From Aphidius gifuensis (lineage: Eukaryota; Arthropoda; Insecta; Hymenoptera; Braconidae), in the NCBI RefSeq assembly GCF_014905175.1, contig NC_057789.1:23184555-23248554 (forward strand): 64,000 nucleotides of DNA, in the 5' to 3' direction. Shown here piece after piece: positions 44,321-59,460 of this stretch (position 1 is the first letter of the stretch; every line of letters begins with the position of its first letter). Position numbers and translations under genes: made by a program. Under the pieces are notes generated by a model that was given only the letters and a program-made list of their open reading frames with translations, was not told the origin of the DNA and did not search any database.

Positions 44321-47300
44321 GTAAGCTTATATTTTATATATGTATATACTTCGTATTTTATAAATATATGTATATATATAACGATTTAAATTTTTAAACT
44401 TTTATTATAATTATAATAAAAGTTGAATAAACTTTACAGTTTTTTTTTTCATTTATATATAATCATATGATATATTAATAAATATATATTAATAAATAGT
44501 TTTTCTTTACAAAAAGTGGACCTTTCTTTTCAAATATATTCATTATCAATCGATTATTCTCGAATAAATTTTTATTTTTACTCTATTCTTTTGATGTCAT
44601 TTTTTATTCTTTTATTTTTGTAGAAATTAAATTAAATTATTCACGTATACATATTTGATTGTTGTTCTTCGATCGGCTATAATTTAAATTTACTTTTCAT
44701 ACAGACCAATCAGCTACATTCTACAAGACGCACGTTCCGATTCAACGTCTGAATTTGAGTTCGATTCCTGTCAAAGACGAGTATTTTTGTTTTCGAATTT
44801 ATACTTGTAAAATATTTTAATTATTTCATAAGATCATTTTACTATTTTAAAAAGGTTTTGAAATATTTAAAAAACTCTGTTGATCAATATCAATTTGATA
44901 TATACAATAACAAATTTCAACAATTTATAATAATAGTGAAAAGATTTTACATATATTTTTGATAAATGCGATCATCAATGAGTCTTTAGAACCATATACA
45001 CATTTGATTTTCTTCCAAATTTTATACTAATTTAGAGTATCAAGAGACCCCAGTATAGGGTCTTGACTCATTTTACTTTGTATGAACTGGAGAAATTATT
45101 TTTACCATAGAAAATAAAATCAATATAAGCACATGTCCTTGAAAATAATATATTATTTCAATATTAACTCATGCATGAAAAATAGTAAAAATTATAGGGG
45201 AGAAATGAAATCGCCATCATACATATAGCTACCCTAAGTACCTCATCAAGTCCATTGATATAAAAAAAATTTGACAATATAATCTTGTATTTGAAAAAAT
45301 TCATATACAAGCAAAAATGCATATCATATGCAAGTTTATCATTGATTAAAGTTCATGGAGCTAAGTATCATTTTCTATACATCAAACTCAGTGCAAGTTG
45401 TATAAACTATCATATCAATGAAATAATTATATTATTCAAAAATATAGTATATATATCTAAAATATATATATAAATGACAAGTTAAATGTTAATTGCTCAC
45501 ATGATAAATGATCAACAAGAGAGTCTTTGCAAAATACTATAATAAGAAACATCACACACATATAAAAATAAAAGAATTTGAAAGGAAATGCCTGAGAGCG
45601 CATGTTTGTACTTGAACAACGCGTTGATATCTTTTAAAATTGGTAGGATCGGCTAGGCATGTTTTTATCCCCCACTTTTTAAATATAAAATCTCTTTGAT
45701 GTTTCAATTTGCTCCTCCCATTTGTGATACGCCCTCGAAAAAGATCAACCACATGTTTACGCCTTCGTGAAACGGGCTAGCGGAGAAGTCGTAAAAAAAA
45801 CGTAAATTTATGTTTATTATTAATTTTTTATTATAAAAATATTAAGTATAATTTATTATTGTTATTATATTTAAAAAATATATGTATATGCATATAGTAT
45901 ATATAAAAAGTTATATATTTTTATTGACTGTTTATATGTATCAATCAGGAAAAAACAAAGAAAAATCATCTAATCAAATTTTGTGTAATTTTTTGTCATG
46001 AAAATATATATTTTCATATATAAATTAAACTAATTAAGCTCAGTATGTTTACTCTAGTGTTAAAGCATATTTTTTGCTTTAATAGTTTTTTTTTTTAACG
46101 TTAATTGTTGCAGATTTGATGCGTTGATTTGAATGAAACATGCTGCAGGCTGCAGACGACAATAATATATTCAATTTTCCACATCAGCAACTGCAATAAT
46201 AATTGGAGGTTTATCATTTTTTTTATGTATAATTTTATTTCGATTTTTGAATGATCAAAATCTCTTAATTGCATTGTTGCAAGATTATTCTGTCAAATTT
46301 TCAAGTCATTTGATTGTACGTTTGATTGCATAGCTATATATCTGGTTCGATGTTGATTCGAACTCGATTTTCGACGTCGAAACGAGAATGAAGGTCGAAA
46401 TTTTATATATCGATTTACACCTAAGCCAAGTGTTCAATTCAAATTTAGTATGCACAATTTCGTATGTATAGAAAAATTGAATTGAAATTTACATTAATGT
46501 AGAACTTTTTTCAATAAAATAATCTTTTTATAATTTTTTAAATAAAATTTAATTGTAAATAAATCGAGTGTACATATATTTTTGCCATATACTCTTTTTT
46601 TTTTTTAATATAAAAATTGCATGAAAAAATTTAATTATTAATTGGGTATATTGGGTACAATTAACAGTGTGTTTTTAAAAGATTTTTTAACAAATGACGT
46701 GAGTATATATCTATAAATATATATTATTGTAATCTGTTATTTTTATTTTTCTAAAATTTTTCATTAACTTTCAAATATAAATATATTCATGCTTATTTAT
46801 AAACATGAGTCATATATATCGTTCTTATCAAGATAGCCATATACAGAAATATAAAAAAAAAACGTATACATATGTATATAAAAGAAAAAAAAATAATTTT
46901 CAGATTCAAATATAGCTGAGAAAATAAAATTATCAGCCAAAACTTATGCTAACAAAATTTTTTGACAAATAATTGTCTCATTTAAATATGCAAATATTTT
47001 ATTGACCATTATTTTCAATATGAAAAATCATTTTAATATTTTTAAGGCTCGTTAAAAACAATTGACTATTTTAAAACGACAGGTTGATAAAAAAAACCCT
47101 TATCTCTAAAAAAAAAATAGATAAAAAGTTTATTTTATTTATAAAATATATATATTATACTATAGTTATCTCAATTTTTTCTAAAGGTCAACCGAAAATT
47201 TAATGACTCATCATTATCTCTGGTTTTTTTTTTTTTTCCTTTTTTTAGAATATTATTAAAAATTGGTTATCAAATATCATCAAATTCGTCGTCATTGATA

Positions 47301-47329
47301 ATTTAAATAATATATATATATAGTGACGG
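44321..47329. other. Non-coding AT-rich stretch
   Basis: No credible exon. TATA/ATAT simple repeats at about 44336-44380 and 45450-45475. A B-box-like TGAGTTCGATTCC at about 44755 lacks a convincing A box. Possibly intronic. Confidence 0.4.
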
Positions 47330-48559
47330 TCATGGTACATCAGGCGGAGTCAAATTATAACTATACTTTTTAAAAGGGCGTCCGAAAAAACATAAGGCGT
47401 GCCTGATAAGAATTATACTGTGGAGGGACAAATGGGCGTAGCTTTTGCTCCCAACTAACTCAACCTCAGTTGCATTCAATCCGTCGGTTAGAGAGCACGT
47501 TGCTCCGAATTGTTATTTCAAGTAAATGTGAAAAAAAAAATCAAAAAAATACATTAAAGCTCATAAAAAAAAATATTTTTAAACAAAATTATCAGTTAAA
47601 CTTTCAACTAATAATATTAAACGTAAATAACATAAAAAAACTAATATTAATTATTGCATTTAATTATTGTGCAAATAAAAATACTGAGTAAATAAAAAAA
47701 AATAAAAAAAATTTACCAAAACACACAAAGCTTCCGGGATCCGTCGGACAAAAATTTTTATTTAAAAAAATTAATTTATTTTAACTAAAATAAATAGTTT
47801 TTGTATTAATTTTAAATAATATATTAATTTATATTTAAGAATAAAATTTAAATAGTTATATTTTGGAGCGTAAAAGTGATAATAAAAGCTCATATTTAAA
47901 AAACGTAATTTTTAAAGCATAAGAAGTGGCCGGCGCCCCAGAATTAAAGGGAATATAACCGAAGCCGCCGGCGGATTTGACGTTCTGGAAGCATCCAGGA
48001 AGAAATTATCAAACTGATAATAATAATAATTATTTATTATTATTAATTAAAACAATCAATTATTATAAAAGTGTTATTCAAATTATTAATTAACAGTTTA
48101 CTTATTATATTAAATTAAAATTTGTATTATTGTTTTTTTTTTAAATGTGAATATATTTTTGGATATTGAAAAATGAAAGTGATTGAATTTTCAATAATTA
48201 TTTCAAAAGCTTAATATATAATATTTATTTGATTTTATAATTTTTTTTTTTTTTTGATAAATGTTTATGATTATACTGAGAAAAATGTAGACCACAGTGT
48301 ATTGTGAGAGTGGCAGGGTGTTACCTGTAATTTTTTTTTTTCTTTTTTTTTATCTGCAACAAAAGAAAAGTTAACATTATATATTTATTTAAATAAATAA
48401 ATATATTTTAATTATTATTTTTTTTTTTTTGTTTTTACAATTAATTTATCTATTTTTTGGAGTTATTTAAAGTGAATTTATTGTTTATTGTGATTATTGG
48501 AATGATACCTTAACATTGTGTGACATAACCATCACAGTGGAGTTCTGTTTTATTGCTGG
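47330..48559 (+). promoter_or_regulatory. GC-richer islands resembling a promoter and 5' UTR exons
   Basis: An initiator-like ACCTCAGTTGCATTC sits at about 47463-47477. GC-rich text at about 47932-48000 (GTGGCCGGCGCCCC, AAGCCGCCGGCGGATTTG) and a block at 48470-48558 ending in a donor GCTG then GTGAGTTT look like untranslated exon sequence. No open frame is supported. Confidence 0.3.
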
Positions 48560-51500
48560 TGAGTTTAATTTGTATATTTTTTAAATTAAATAGTAAATAG
48601 ATATAATTTTTATATTTACAAAAAGCTAGTTTTTCAATTAAATTTAACTTAAAGTTAAATTTTTTTTTAGATACATTGCTTTAAAATTAAAAATAACAAT
48701 GAAATTTAAAAATAGTTTTTATTAAATCAAAAAATAAAACAATTTAAGTATCTATTAATTTAAAAAAATGCTCTTAAAGTATTTTATATTTAATATTTAA
48801 ATATTTTTATTTTGTTATTTTTGTCTTGTCTATAGAAGCATTGCAAATATATTTATGTGGTTTTTTTTTTTTTGTGCGTAGTAGTAGATTCTTCTAGGCA
48901 CTTCTAGGCACGTACACAGTTTCGAAAAATTTAAATTTAAAAAAGAAAAATACTTGTTTGAATTCTTTGAATAAAAAAAAAATATATACTCAAAGTTTAT
49001 GGATTTTTTTTTTCTACAATATATGTATATGGTATTTTATCATGTACGATGAGACTTTTTCGATAATCAGTTGAAATTAGACACTTTTTTTATTGTTTAT
49101 GTTAGCTTGTTTGGGATTTCGATAGACATATACCGGAGCCATTAGGGTCGTGATTGAGCCAATGATATCCTGAGAATTGTCTTGGGACTAAATGCATGTT
49201 TCCAATGCTATATTTATTCAATGAAAAATAAAAATAATAAACATATCATAAAGATAAATAAACTAAACTTTTATATAAAAGAAAAAAAAATTTTTTGATC
49301 GTTATAGAAACAATCGATGAGTTGGGCAATTTTTTTTTCTTTGGAGGTGGGTTTAACTATTTCAGGGGGTTGTTAAACTGGTAAATTTTAACATGAGCTA
49401 AAAAATAAAATAAAGACAAGAAAAAATGAAAAAAAAATGCTAAATGTTGTGGGTAGGGTATAGAAAAAAAAAAAATAAATAAGTAAATGCTGAGTATAGT
49501 TTGATGTGTATTACGATTTAAAGTGACGTGTATTTTAAAAGGGGAATATTACCAGGTGGAACACATTTAAAAAAAAATTAAACATCCATACGATTTATTT
49601 AGAAGGGTATGAAAATCAGCTTTCTAATAAAATGTCATTTAATCGAAATTGATTATAATCAATTTTGCAATACATTGCAATTAAAATTTATACAAAATAT
49701 ATATCAATGAATTTTAATTAATCAATACATATTTATAAATTAATTTAACACATTAAATCATTGATATTAAAAAATTTAGCAATTTTTTGATTTATTATTA
49801 ATCAACAAAACTAAAAAAAAAAAAAATTTATTCTTGGTAAAAATTTAAGGCAACTTTACAGCACAATGATTTAGCAATTTGAAAAAAAAGAGGAACCCCC
49901 TGTAGAGTTTTTTTATTATTTTTCCAGAAAAAGGGAAAAATTTGTAAATATAAAAAAAAAACATTTAAATGTATCTTTTCTATAAATTAATACTTAAAAC
50001 TATTTTGTCTACATTTTTTATCTTACTGAAACGAAAAATATGTTTTTCATTATTATTATTTTGTTTTTCGTCATAAATTTTATTATTTTCAATATATTTT
50101 TTTTGAATTCATACTGGAGTTATATTGAATGTGCAAAAAATAATAAATGTATATTTTTTTTTAAAATAGATAAAATGACGTATTTTAAAAATATATTTGA
50201 ATATGTTCCAGCTTTAAGTCATTTATCTGTATTTTGCTGGCTTGCTTTGCCAAGGGGATATAGAATTTTTTTTTTTGAATTTTTTTTGTGATTTCAAGAG
50301 TCGAATAACGAAAGAAAGAAAAAGATAGAAATAAAATTTAAGAGAGAATAAACGAAGCAAATGTAAAGAGGGTCCACAATTTCTACATGCGGACCTGTCT
50401 CTTATGGTAGATACCTGCGGGCCCCCAAAAATCCAAGTAGAAATCACGTTTCTCAGCATTGAGAGTTTTAGGCTTGGAGACTCATCTTGCGAACGAGGAA
50501 GAAGCTGAAGCAAAAAAAAAATAAAAAAAATCACAGGTCCTCTCTGTTTTTTTTTTTTTTATTTATTTTTCAATGTTTTAAATGAAGAACCGGTTTTAAC
50601 CAATCCCAATACTTGCATCGCCAAAAACTTAACCAATCTACAAACTCCATTTTACCTCTTCATCTCCCTTTTATATTTTTTAATCCACCTCTTTTACCCC
50701 ACCTATTTTTCAATATATATATTCTATCTATTTATTTTTTTACTTTTTTTTATAAGACATACGAAGAACCCTCCGACACAATTCCTCAGAGTAAAGTAAG
50801 TTCTGAATACTTGTTTTTTTTTTTTTTTTGTTTTTATTTTTTTTTCTCTCTAATCTTTTTGTAGCTCAAGTCTCGTTGAATTGGGTGATTTATTCATGTA
50901 CGTCCAAACAATATTAATGACATCTCTGTTTTCCTTTTTTTTATTTGTAAATTGACATTTGGATTTTGAGTTTAATGGCTACACTTGGATGGACAATTTT
51001 CAAAAAGCTTTTTATCATATAAGATTTTACGCTTTGGGTATGTTTTTTTTTTCTATATCTGGAGAAAAAAGTTGATTCTCTATGGTCAGTATGATTTTCA
51101 ACAAGAGAGGGTGAATTTATCACAAAAAAAAAAAAAAAAAATGTGATCATTTAACTGTGCGTTCACAAGGGATATACTTTTTTTCCTGAACCAAAAAATT
51201 TTAGTTTAAATATGAACCAACAAAACTTACACGTGTATTTTTCAATTTTTAATATTTTTTTTATTGATATTTTGAGTTATCAAAGCTACTTGGAGTATAT
51301 TTTTATATTGGAGTATTTTTTTATTTTCAAATAGTTATGAGTAAACAACAAATAGACTTTTTAAAGATAAATACTTGATTGATAATTTATTATTAACCAC
51401 TTTAAAGAGTTTTTAAGATACAAAGTAAATTGAAAATAGATAAATAAACAACAACAAAAACATATTGTTATTTTAATAATAATATTTGGTTTATCATAGT

Positions 51501-54500
51501 TGTAATTTTACTTGTTAATTTAATTCGTTTAAATATATTTGTTATAAATTTTTGCCAATTTTAATTTTTTTTTTCTCTAATAGTATTTCATTTAATTTCT
51601 CACATTGTCCTCGTATTTCACACGTGGCCTGTAAATCAACGTCACTTTTTATATTTACATTCATTTTTGATTATATATTTTTCTTCTTTTTTTTAAGAGT
51701 TTGTCTCGCATGATATCATTGACATTGAACTTCAGGTCAAGATTAAAAATTCAAAAAGAAGCAGCTTAATAAGTGATGAGAGTCACTGATCAAGTCAGAC
51801 ATTAAGCATCTGCATAATAACACACATATTTGACATGTAAAATTTCATATACTTGTATTTGAAATAAATAATAATAATATCAATTTTTTTCGATCATTTT
51901 TGGAAGATTTGTCCTTCTTCATATTTTTTTTCAACACTTCCCATGTTCATATATGTGTACAACATTTTTTTTTTTTTCTCTTTACAAATGCGTTGGCAAG
52001 TATCAGATTAACCCTCATCTTTTTAACCCCTCATCATTGGTTTTTCCTTTTTACCTCTCTTTCGATATTTTTTTTTTCTTATTCATATATTTTTTCTTTT
52101 GGTATATTTCTGTCTTCTGACTCGATCTGATGACCCCATCGGATCTATTTCTTTTCATCCTTCGTATTTTAACCCGCTGAATAAAAGCTTCAATCACTCA
52201 CATACATATAAATACATACAGTCTAACGAATAATAAAAAAAATCCAAAGAATCCTGATTTCAGACGCGATATAATGTTTTTTTTTTTTTCTCTTTAAATT
52301 TTTTATTTTAATATATTTTTTTTAATTTTATCATTATTTCATATTTAATTGGCTTTTTTTTTTCTCTTATTAAAGTGATAATATTTTTTTTTCGTGGAAA
52401 CTATTTACAATGCTATGTAAATATTTAAAAAAAAATTTAAAAGAATAAATTTACTTTTTTTTTTTTCAACATAGTTGGATGTAAAGAAAAAAAATATTAT
52501 CAATTGATAAAACGTCATTTCTTTGTAGTAGTAAAAGAAAAAAAAAAAAAAAGGAAGGTTGATGTTTAATTTTTTCTACTGTATTGAAATCAAGTTTTAT
52601 TTTTATTATTTTTGTTTATCAGCTTTTTATCAATACATCATCGTATTAAAAATAGATAAGTGCCTTTTTGGTTTTTTTTTTTTTTTTCGAACAGTTAAAG
52701 TTGTCAAAGGTATACTCCAACATTTTTAGATAGTTACATTTTATTTAATAGTTAAATAACATATGTCGTTCTACTTGTTCAAAATAAAAAAAACAAATCC
52801 CTAGAATGATTAACAGTAAAGAGGCGTAAATCCATTGCGGACATGTGCTTTTTTTTTTTATACTTTGAAATATATGAAGAAAAAATTAAAAGGTTCACAA
52901 AGATGTGAAGCTCTGTTTTCCATTACCCACAGTTATACTTAAATTTTTGTTTTTTTGTTATTTATAAAAATAGAATAAAAATATTGTGATAGAAAAAAAA
53001 TTTAAAGATCCCCCCAGCTATTTTATCATCAACTTGCTTTTTTTTTTGTTATTAACGCTTTTTGACTTTCAATGCGACGACGAATATATAAATTACTAAA
53101 AATATTTTATTTCTGATTTATTAACGAAAATTAAACGAGCATATATGTATACATATGTACTATAGTTTTTTTTTTTTTTTTGATCGTTAAAATGTATATC
53201 GTACTGAGATATATATGCGAAAAAGCACATGTATGCTTTATAAGGTGTAATGACTAAAAGGAGCATCGTGTATACATAAGAAATGTGAGCATACAACAAC
53301 CCTATCCGGTAGGTTTGGCATCAGGGCGGTTAGCCCTTATCGGATCACAGAGAGACTCTCCTTTTCCTTAAACTATATATCGAGAAAGACCACAGGTGCA
53401 AAGCGCACATAGGTTACATCGTGTTTACGTGTTGCATGCTCGACCGCCGCACCAATACACCAACTACCAAGTATGTAAAGTTACATGCGTATATATTTAT
53501 ATTTATATATATGTGTGAATAATATATAATAATGCACTTATAGTACCATATACCACTCCCACGTTCAACCGACGCAATTTACCTCAATTTCTCCATTCAA
53601 TGTGCTTGAGAGTACACTCAAAATTGAAGATCATAAATTTATATGTGCATCAAAATTTATGACTTTTTGTACTTGCATGTTAGAAAGTAAAAAGTTTTTT
53701 TATTTTATGAATACAATTGTGAGATAATTGTGAAAGCTTTAAATTGTCAACTAAGTATCTTTTATGAAAAAAAGAGAATAAATGAATGAAAAATTTTTGG
53801 CGCAAATCAAAATAATATTTCATAAATTTTTTAACAATTTAAATAATTTTTTTTTTTTAATTTATAAAATTACAGTTTTATCAGTAATTAAATGAGATTT
53901 TTTATTTTAAATCCAAATATATTTTGCACAATTCAAAATTACTCAAAAAATTTAAATTTAAAATTGATTCAAAAAAATGATGAATAGCTTGTAATTTTCT
54001 TTACGAACGAAATGAGTTTTTGTAAAAATGATGAAAATTTAAAAATGAAAACTAGACTGTTTTTAAATTTTATGAATAAATAAAACTTTATATGAAACAG
54101 GGAATGGCGCCAGAGCGATATATAGATAGACCGGCAAAACTTCTCGCACGCCACGCGGTTTGATCTCAGATAACATGCACAACTAGGTTACTCTTCGTTG
54201 TTGCGCCATTTGGCTTAATTGGCAAACTAAAAAATAAATAAAAGTATTAAATTAAAAATAATAATAATTATAAAGTTGATAAACAAAATAATAAAATAAA
54301 AAAAACATTTAAAAATAAAAAAAAACCCTGAAACATTTTGACAATTTCAAAATATGTCTAAATATTTTTTTGTAATGTTAATATTCAGCTTTAAAATTTA
54401 ACACTTGAAAGTATATTTTTAAAAAAATGTTGACTCATAATTTGACATTTTTTTTACATGTTAAATTAAAAAATTTAAAATGTTAATTTTCTGTTAAAGT

Positions 54501-55750
54501 TTAAATAACATTTTTCATATTTTATTTTCTGTCTAAAATTTTAGTTTAAAATTTTGGGCAAATGTTAACTTAACATTGTAAGATTTTAAAAATTTAACAT
54601 TTAATTTTTTTATTTTTACTCTCTATGATGATGATGATACCCGCATTTGTTTTGATTCCTTTTTTTTTAAACTAAAAAAAATCTATACTTCTTCAATTAA
54701 CGAAAGAATTTGATACTTAACAAAGAGACACACAACCATAAGGTCATAGACACACTGTTAAATAAATTAAAAAAAAAAGAAAATGAGTGTCCAATAAGAT
54801 GCATAATTAATCGAAACAGAGGCCAAATGGAAACGACGTCGTTCACGTTGGGCAGTGCTCGCTATCCGGTTTGGTGCCCAACTAAGAGATTTGTATCTTC
54901 TCTTTCATACTGCCTCGGGGGTTGGAGGTTTATCGGCACGTTGATTCCGTACATACACTGCAATATACACATACTGTATATAATATAATGTACATTCGAA
55001 AGGCGCGTCATTCCGGAAACTCAAATGATCAAAAAAATTTTCTTATTTTTGATAACAAATATTGGAAAAAAAATTGTTTCAACTATATTTTTAAAGAATT
55101 TGTTTTTTTCATTTTATTTTTCCTTATTATTGTAAATTTTTTGTTGTAATAATTTATCCCTTATCAGTTTTAAAATAAAAATTAAAATAGATTTTATAAA
55201 ATTAGTATCTTAATAATAATATTTATATATTTTTTTTTTCTTTTTTTTAATTTAGTATATTATTTTTCTGCTTTTATAAATATGTTTAATATCCATTTTC
55301 ATGTTTTAAAGTTTCGTGATTAATTATCCCTCTGTGAAGAATAATTACTAATTAGTTGACGTAATTCCAGTAACGAGGTATCTTTTTACCCTGTTATCTT
55401 TAGTGAATCGTAAAATGCAATAGCTCGGAAGTGTTTTTTTTACTTTAATTTTTTTATCCTTTAAATCCCTATTTTGTGTGTATTATTTTTAATTTTTTTT
55501 TATAAATTCATTCGTCTTGCTTTTGTATCTGTCCTTTGAATGCTTTTATATTCGACATTTTGAATAACTGACAAGAAGAAATAAAAAAAAAAAGTATTTT
55601 TATGAGAATAAAAATTCGTATATAGTATTATATTGTCACTAGGTTTTTTAAATGGAAAAAAAAGGGAAATAAAAATATAAAGTTGGTTAAATAATGATGA
55701 CAATGAAAAAAATAAAAATTATTCGTAAAAGCAGAAAAAAAAATTAAATG
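48560..55750. other. Long non-coding AT-rich stretch
   Basis: Dominated by poly-T and poly-A tracts. Less AT-rich patches at about 50340-50480, 53300-53480, 54100-54230 and 54800-54960 may be conserved non-coding or UTR sequence. I could not assign an exon. Bases 54360-54610 carry a cluster of TTAACATT/AATGTTAA motifs. Confidence 0.4.
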
Positions 55751-55800
55751 AGGATATATAGAGGAGGATATATAGAGTGACACCCAACGTCGCGACAGTG

Positions 55801-55840
55801 TATAAATAGGAAAATTATGGTTATCGTTGTGCAGTGTCCC
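55801..55840 (+). promoter_or_regulatory. Candidate TATA plus initiator promoter
   Basis: TATAAATAGG at 55801-55810 is followed by an initiator-like TGCAGTG with its A at 55833, so the TATA starts at -32, the textbook spacing. A direct repeat GAGGATATATAGA lies just upstream (about 55750-55778). Downstream sequence (CCCACACTCACTCGACCAGC) could be the start of a 5' UTR. No coding exon was found after it in the window. Confidence 0.35.
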
Positions 55841-58800
55841 ACACTCACTCGACCAGCAATTGTCCACCCCGTTGACATTACATATATTTATAAAAATATT
55901 TTTTATTCACTACTATGTACATTTGTATACTTAACTGTGTAATATATAATTAACTGTGTAAAAACATCTATTATATACGTGGCATGTCATGAAAGTGATC
56001 ACAAAAAATTTGCTATTTCGAAAAGCACCAACACATTAACGGTATATAAAAAAGCACAAGCGCCGAAAAAGTTTGTTCAAAGATGAAAAAGTCATTCATT
56101 TTTACACAATTTTTATTGTTAACTTAACGTTCAAATAACAAAAACAAAATAAATGTAAAAAGAAATCAAGTTTACTTGAAAACATGTTGGTGGGCCCTTT
56201 AATATTTAAAAAATTTTTTTTTTATGTATATTTAAATTGAGGTGAAAAGGGCACATCTTTACTGTTGACCATTCTGAAGATATACATGATTGAAATATGC
56301 CTTTTTAATAATGATAAATTTCAACAATCTGAAACTGTTGCTTTTGACAATAGGTTTTTTTTTATTTTTTAAAGAAAAATTACAAAAAATATATGGCACT
56401 TACAATGCTTTACTATTGATACGATGATATATTAATTAAATTTGTTTTTTAACAGCTGAGAAATGACAATGATAGTTTTAGCTGTAATTTCAAGATGTTT
56501 GAATGATTCTAGAATCTTGAATTTGTTTTTGCAATTACTGGCTTTACTCAATTTTTGTAATAAATGAAAAGCTATTGATTAATAATTTGAATTATTATCA
56601 CTAATAATAATTTTACGAGAGAACAATATATATTTTTTTAAAAATATCTATATAAATACAACGATTATTGGCTAAACATATACATGTCTAAACAAACGTA
56701 TATCGCTTTTTTTTTAAGTTATTGTTTTTCCAATATTTTATTTTCAAATTAATCATTTACACAGCTTAAGCTTATGTCTTTATTATCGATGTAATTTTTA
56801 GTCAAACATAGCGAGCAATAGTAAATAGTTTTTGCAATATATATTATTAATTTCTTTAATTTAAAAAAATATTATTTATCTGTTTGTATACAAGATTATT
56901 TCTTAAACTGGCTGCTAATTTTTGGACTCACTCAAAAAAAAAAAAAACAACATTTGTTTAGAAGAATAAATTTATTACCGCAAGAGAGACAAATTTCTTT
57001 CCATTTATAAAAATATCTTGATTTAGTAAATTTTATTCAATGTTGAAATGAAGTTTTCTCAGTAAAAGACATATGATATATTTTCCATATATATACAACA
57101 TATAAAATTTAGCGATATATATGAATCAATTTTTTCAAGAGTTTTTAATAAAAATCACAAACAATTGAACAAGTTTATATCTAAAAAAAGACTCAAAATG
57201 ACTTTTATGATTGAAAGTCTGATTATATATATTTTATTCTAGTAATTTTTTCAAAGATATAATACTGTGTGTGGGTTTATATATATATATATATACATCA
57301 AATGTATACTTGATTTAATTTGACAAAGCTCTTAAAGTCAATGTTTCGCTAGTTATAACATATATAAACTCACAGGAACAACATTTCTACAACTTCGTAG
57401 CATCCTTCAAATACCATATACATTCAAAAGCCCTTTATTTTCTATAGAAATCAAACTTTTTTATACAGTTTATAGTTTGCATATATATATAACTTTGAAA
57501 TTTTCAACAAAAGCTTATTGTACAAATAACTAATCAAAATACTTTTATAAGATTTAACTTTGAATTATTTAATTAACTTAAATTTAAATTACACTTATAA
57601 TTTTGATTTGATAAAACTTTATTTTTTAATCTCAAATTATTTTTGTGTGTTACTTTTAAATCTACTATAGTTTTAAAAAAAAATTTTCATTTTCAAAGAA
57701 TAATATATATACTTAAACTTCTTATCATAATTTTAATGACTCATTATTCAAAAAATAAAATTAAATCTTCAGTTTGAAAAAAACTAATAAAATTGTCTAA
57801 ATATATTTTTTAAAATGAAAATTTATTTTTTATTTTTTTTCACAGCCGATAAAGATGTGCTCACCCGTTAGATCGATTTCTTGAATTTTGTAGCCTTGGT
57901 TATATACAGCAAAAAGTTTTTGAACCTAGTGGGTTTCATATTTCATTTGGAAACTGCCAGACCTCTTGGTCAAAAGCGGTTTTATTTTACTCGGTGTCCA
58001 TGTGTGTTATTCGTTCAACGATCATACATTTTAATGGTTAATTCTGTTGGCCAGAGGGTCCCAAAGTCATATATATAAAAAAAGAGACCTCCCTATATAC
58101 TTTTACCATTTATATCAAGTCCAAAAAATACCACGCCTACCAAGATTGATCATGAACAAATCATAAAAACGAAGGGACTAAATATACTAACCAGCCCTAT
58201 TTTTGTTTCTCAATAGATTTTTTTTTTTTTAATTTCATTTGATTGTTTTTGTCTTTTTTTAAATGTTTTTTATCTTTATTTCTAGTTTTTAGTTTTTTTG
58301 TTGTTTTTTGAAGAAGAATTTGTTTTTTTTTTTTCTTTTTGTTTGTTGGATGGAAGAGTCAAAAAGTCCCGCAACCTGATTCACATCTGATTAGTGATGC
58401 GTGTTTGATTGCATAATGATCCCGTAGGGGGTTTATGGAAAAGGATAAAAATAAATAAGGTAGCAATTTTACAGTGGTCTGTAATTTAACATTCCATTTT
58501 GATACTACTACTTCAGTATTTTTTGTTTTATTATTTTATATTTAATTTGTTTTTTTTTTTTATTTTTTAAATTTACAAATAATATTATTTTTTATTATTT
58601 TACATTTAATCATTCAATATATTATTTGAAATCAATTTATTTAATGTCAATCATATTTATATAATTTTATATGTCAAATAAAATTGACATATTTTATTAC
58701 AAAAATTTATGAATGAATTTAAAATATAAATTCAAATTTTCATTCTAAATTTCAAGTGAATTTATATTTTATTATTTGGTATTGAATATATTTTCAATGC

Positions 58801-58858
58801 TTGAAAATTTTATTCAATAATTTGAAAAATAAAATGAATAAGTTTTTAGGGTACTCGT
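55841..58858. other. Non-coding AT-rich stretch
   Basis: No credible exon. Less AT-rich text at 57840-58080 contains a 65-codon open frame of unconvincing composition. Confidence 0.4.
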
Positions 58859-59460
58859 GGGATAAAATTTTTGAGTCATATTGGAGTGTTTTCAATTATT
58901 TTGAGGCATTTTCAGTCATAAAACAATTTGAGCATTGAAATTTAATACTCAGTTATATTTTAATTCAAACTTGGAAAATATTTTGCTTCCCAAATGTAAA
59001 ATTTTCCAAGTCCAAATATAATCGTGGCTGAGTATTGCTGAGCATTGAAATTTAATACTCAGTCATATATTTTTGAGCATTATTGGCATTGAAAAAAATG
59101 ACTGAGTCTCAAAATTTTTGTTGGTATAGTCATTTTAAGAACTTAAATTTCCTCACAATTTTACAAATACCACGTAGCAATTGCGTTACTGCATACTTTA
59201 ATTCAACTTCTCTTATTTGTCCTCTCTTGATTTTTCTAATTTTCTCCAATCTTTCTCTTCACATTTGAGCATCAGCTCAGTACAATCAAAAATGTGTTCC
59301 TATATTCATAAAAATACTGACAAAAAGCGTTTATTTTTCGATGTTGACCGATTTTTCCTCACAGTCACAAGTAATCATAACTTGACGTGGAGAATTTTCT
59401 CGTTTTAAAACTGAAGTGCTCGTGATAGGCATGCTTCAAATGACTGAAAAATTTTATCCC
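58859..59460. mobile_element. 602-bp TIR element
   Basis: The left end GGGATAAAATTTTTGAGTCA is mirrored by the right end ATGACTGAAAAATTTTATCC then C. Inside, a 30-bp segment TGAGCATTGAAATTTAATAC is repeated directly near 58929 and 59039. No coding capacity and no clear target duplication. Confidence 0.65.

Noticed and set aside
44700..44785. Possible tRNA gene
   Set aside because: A B-box-like TGAGTTCGATTCC is present, but I could not find a matching A box or acceptor-stem pairing.
57881..58078. 65-codon plus-strand frame in less AT-rich DNA
   Set aside because: Composition is mixed, no splice context and no recognisable motif; more likely non-coding.
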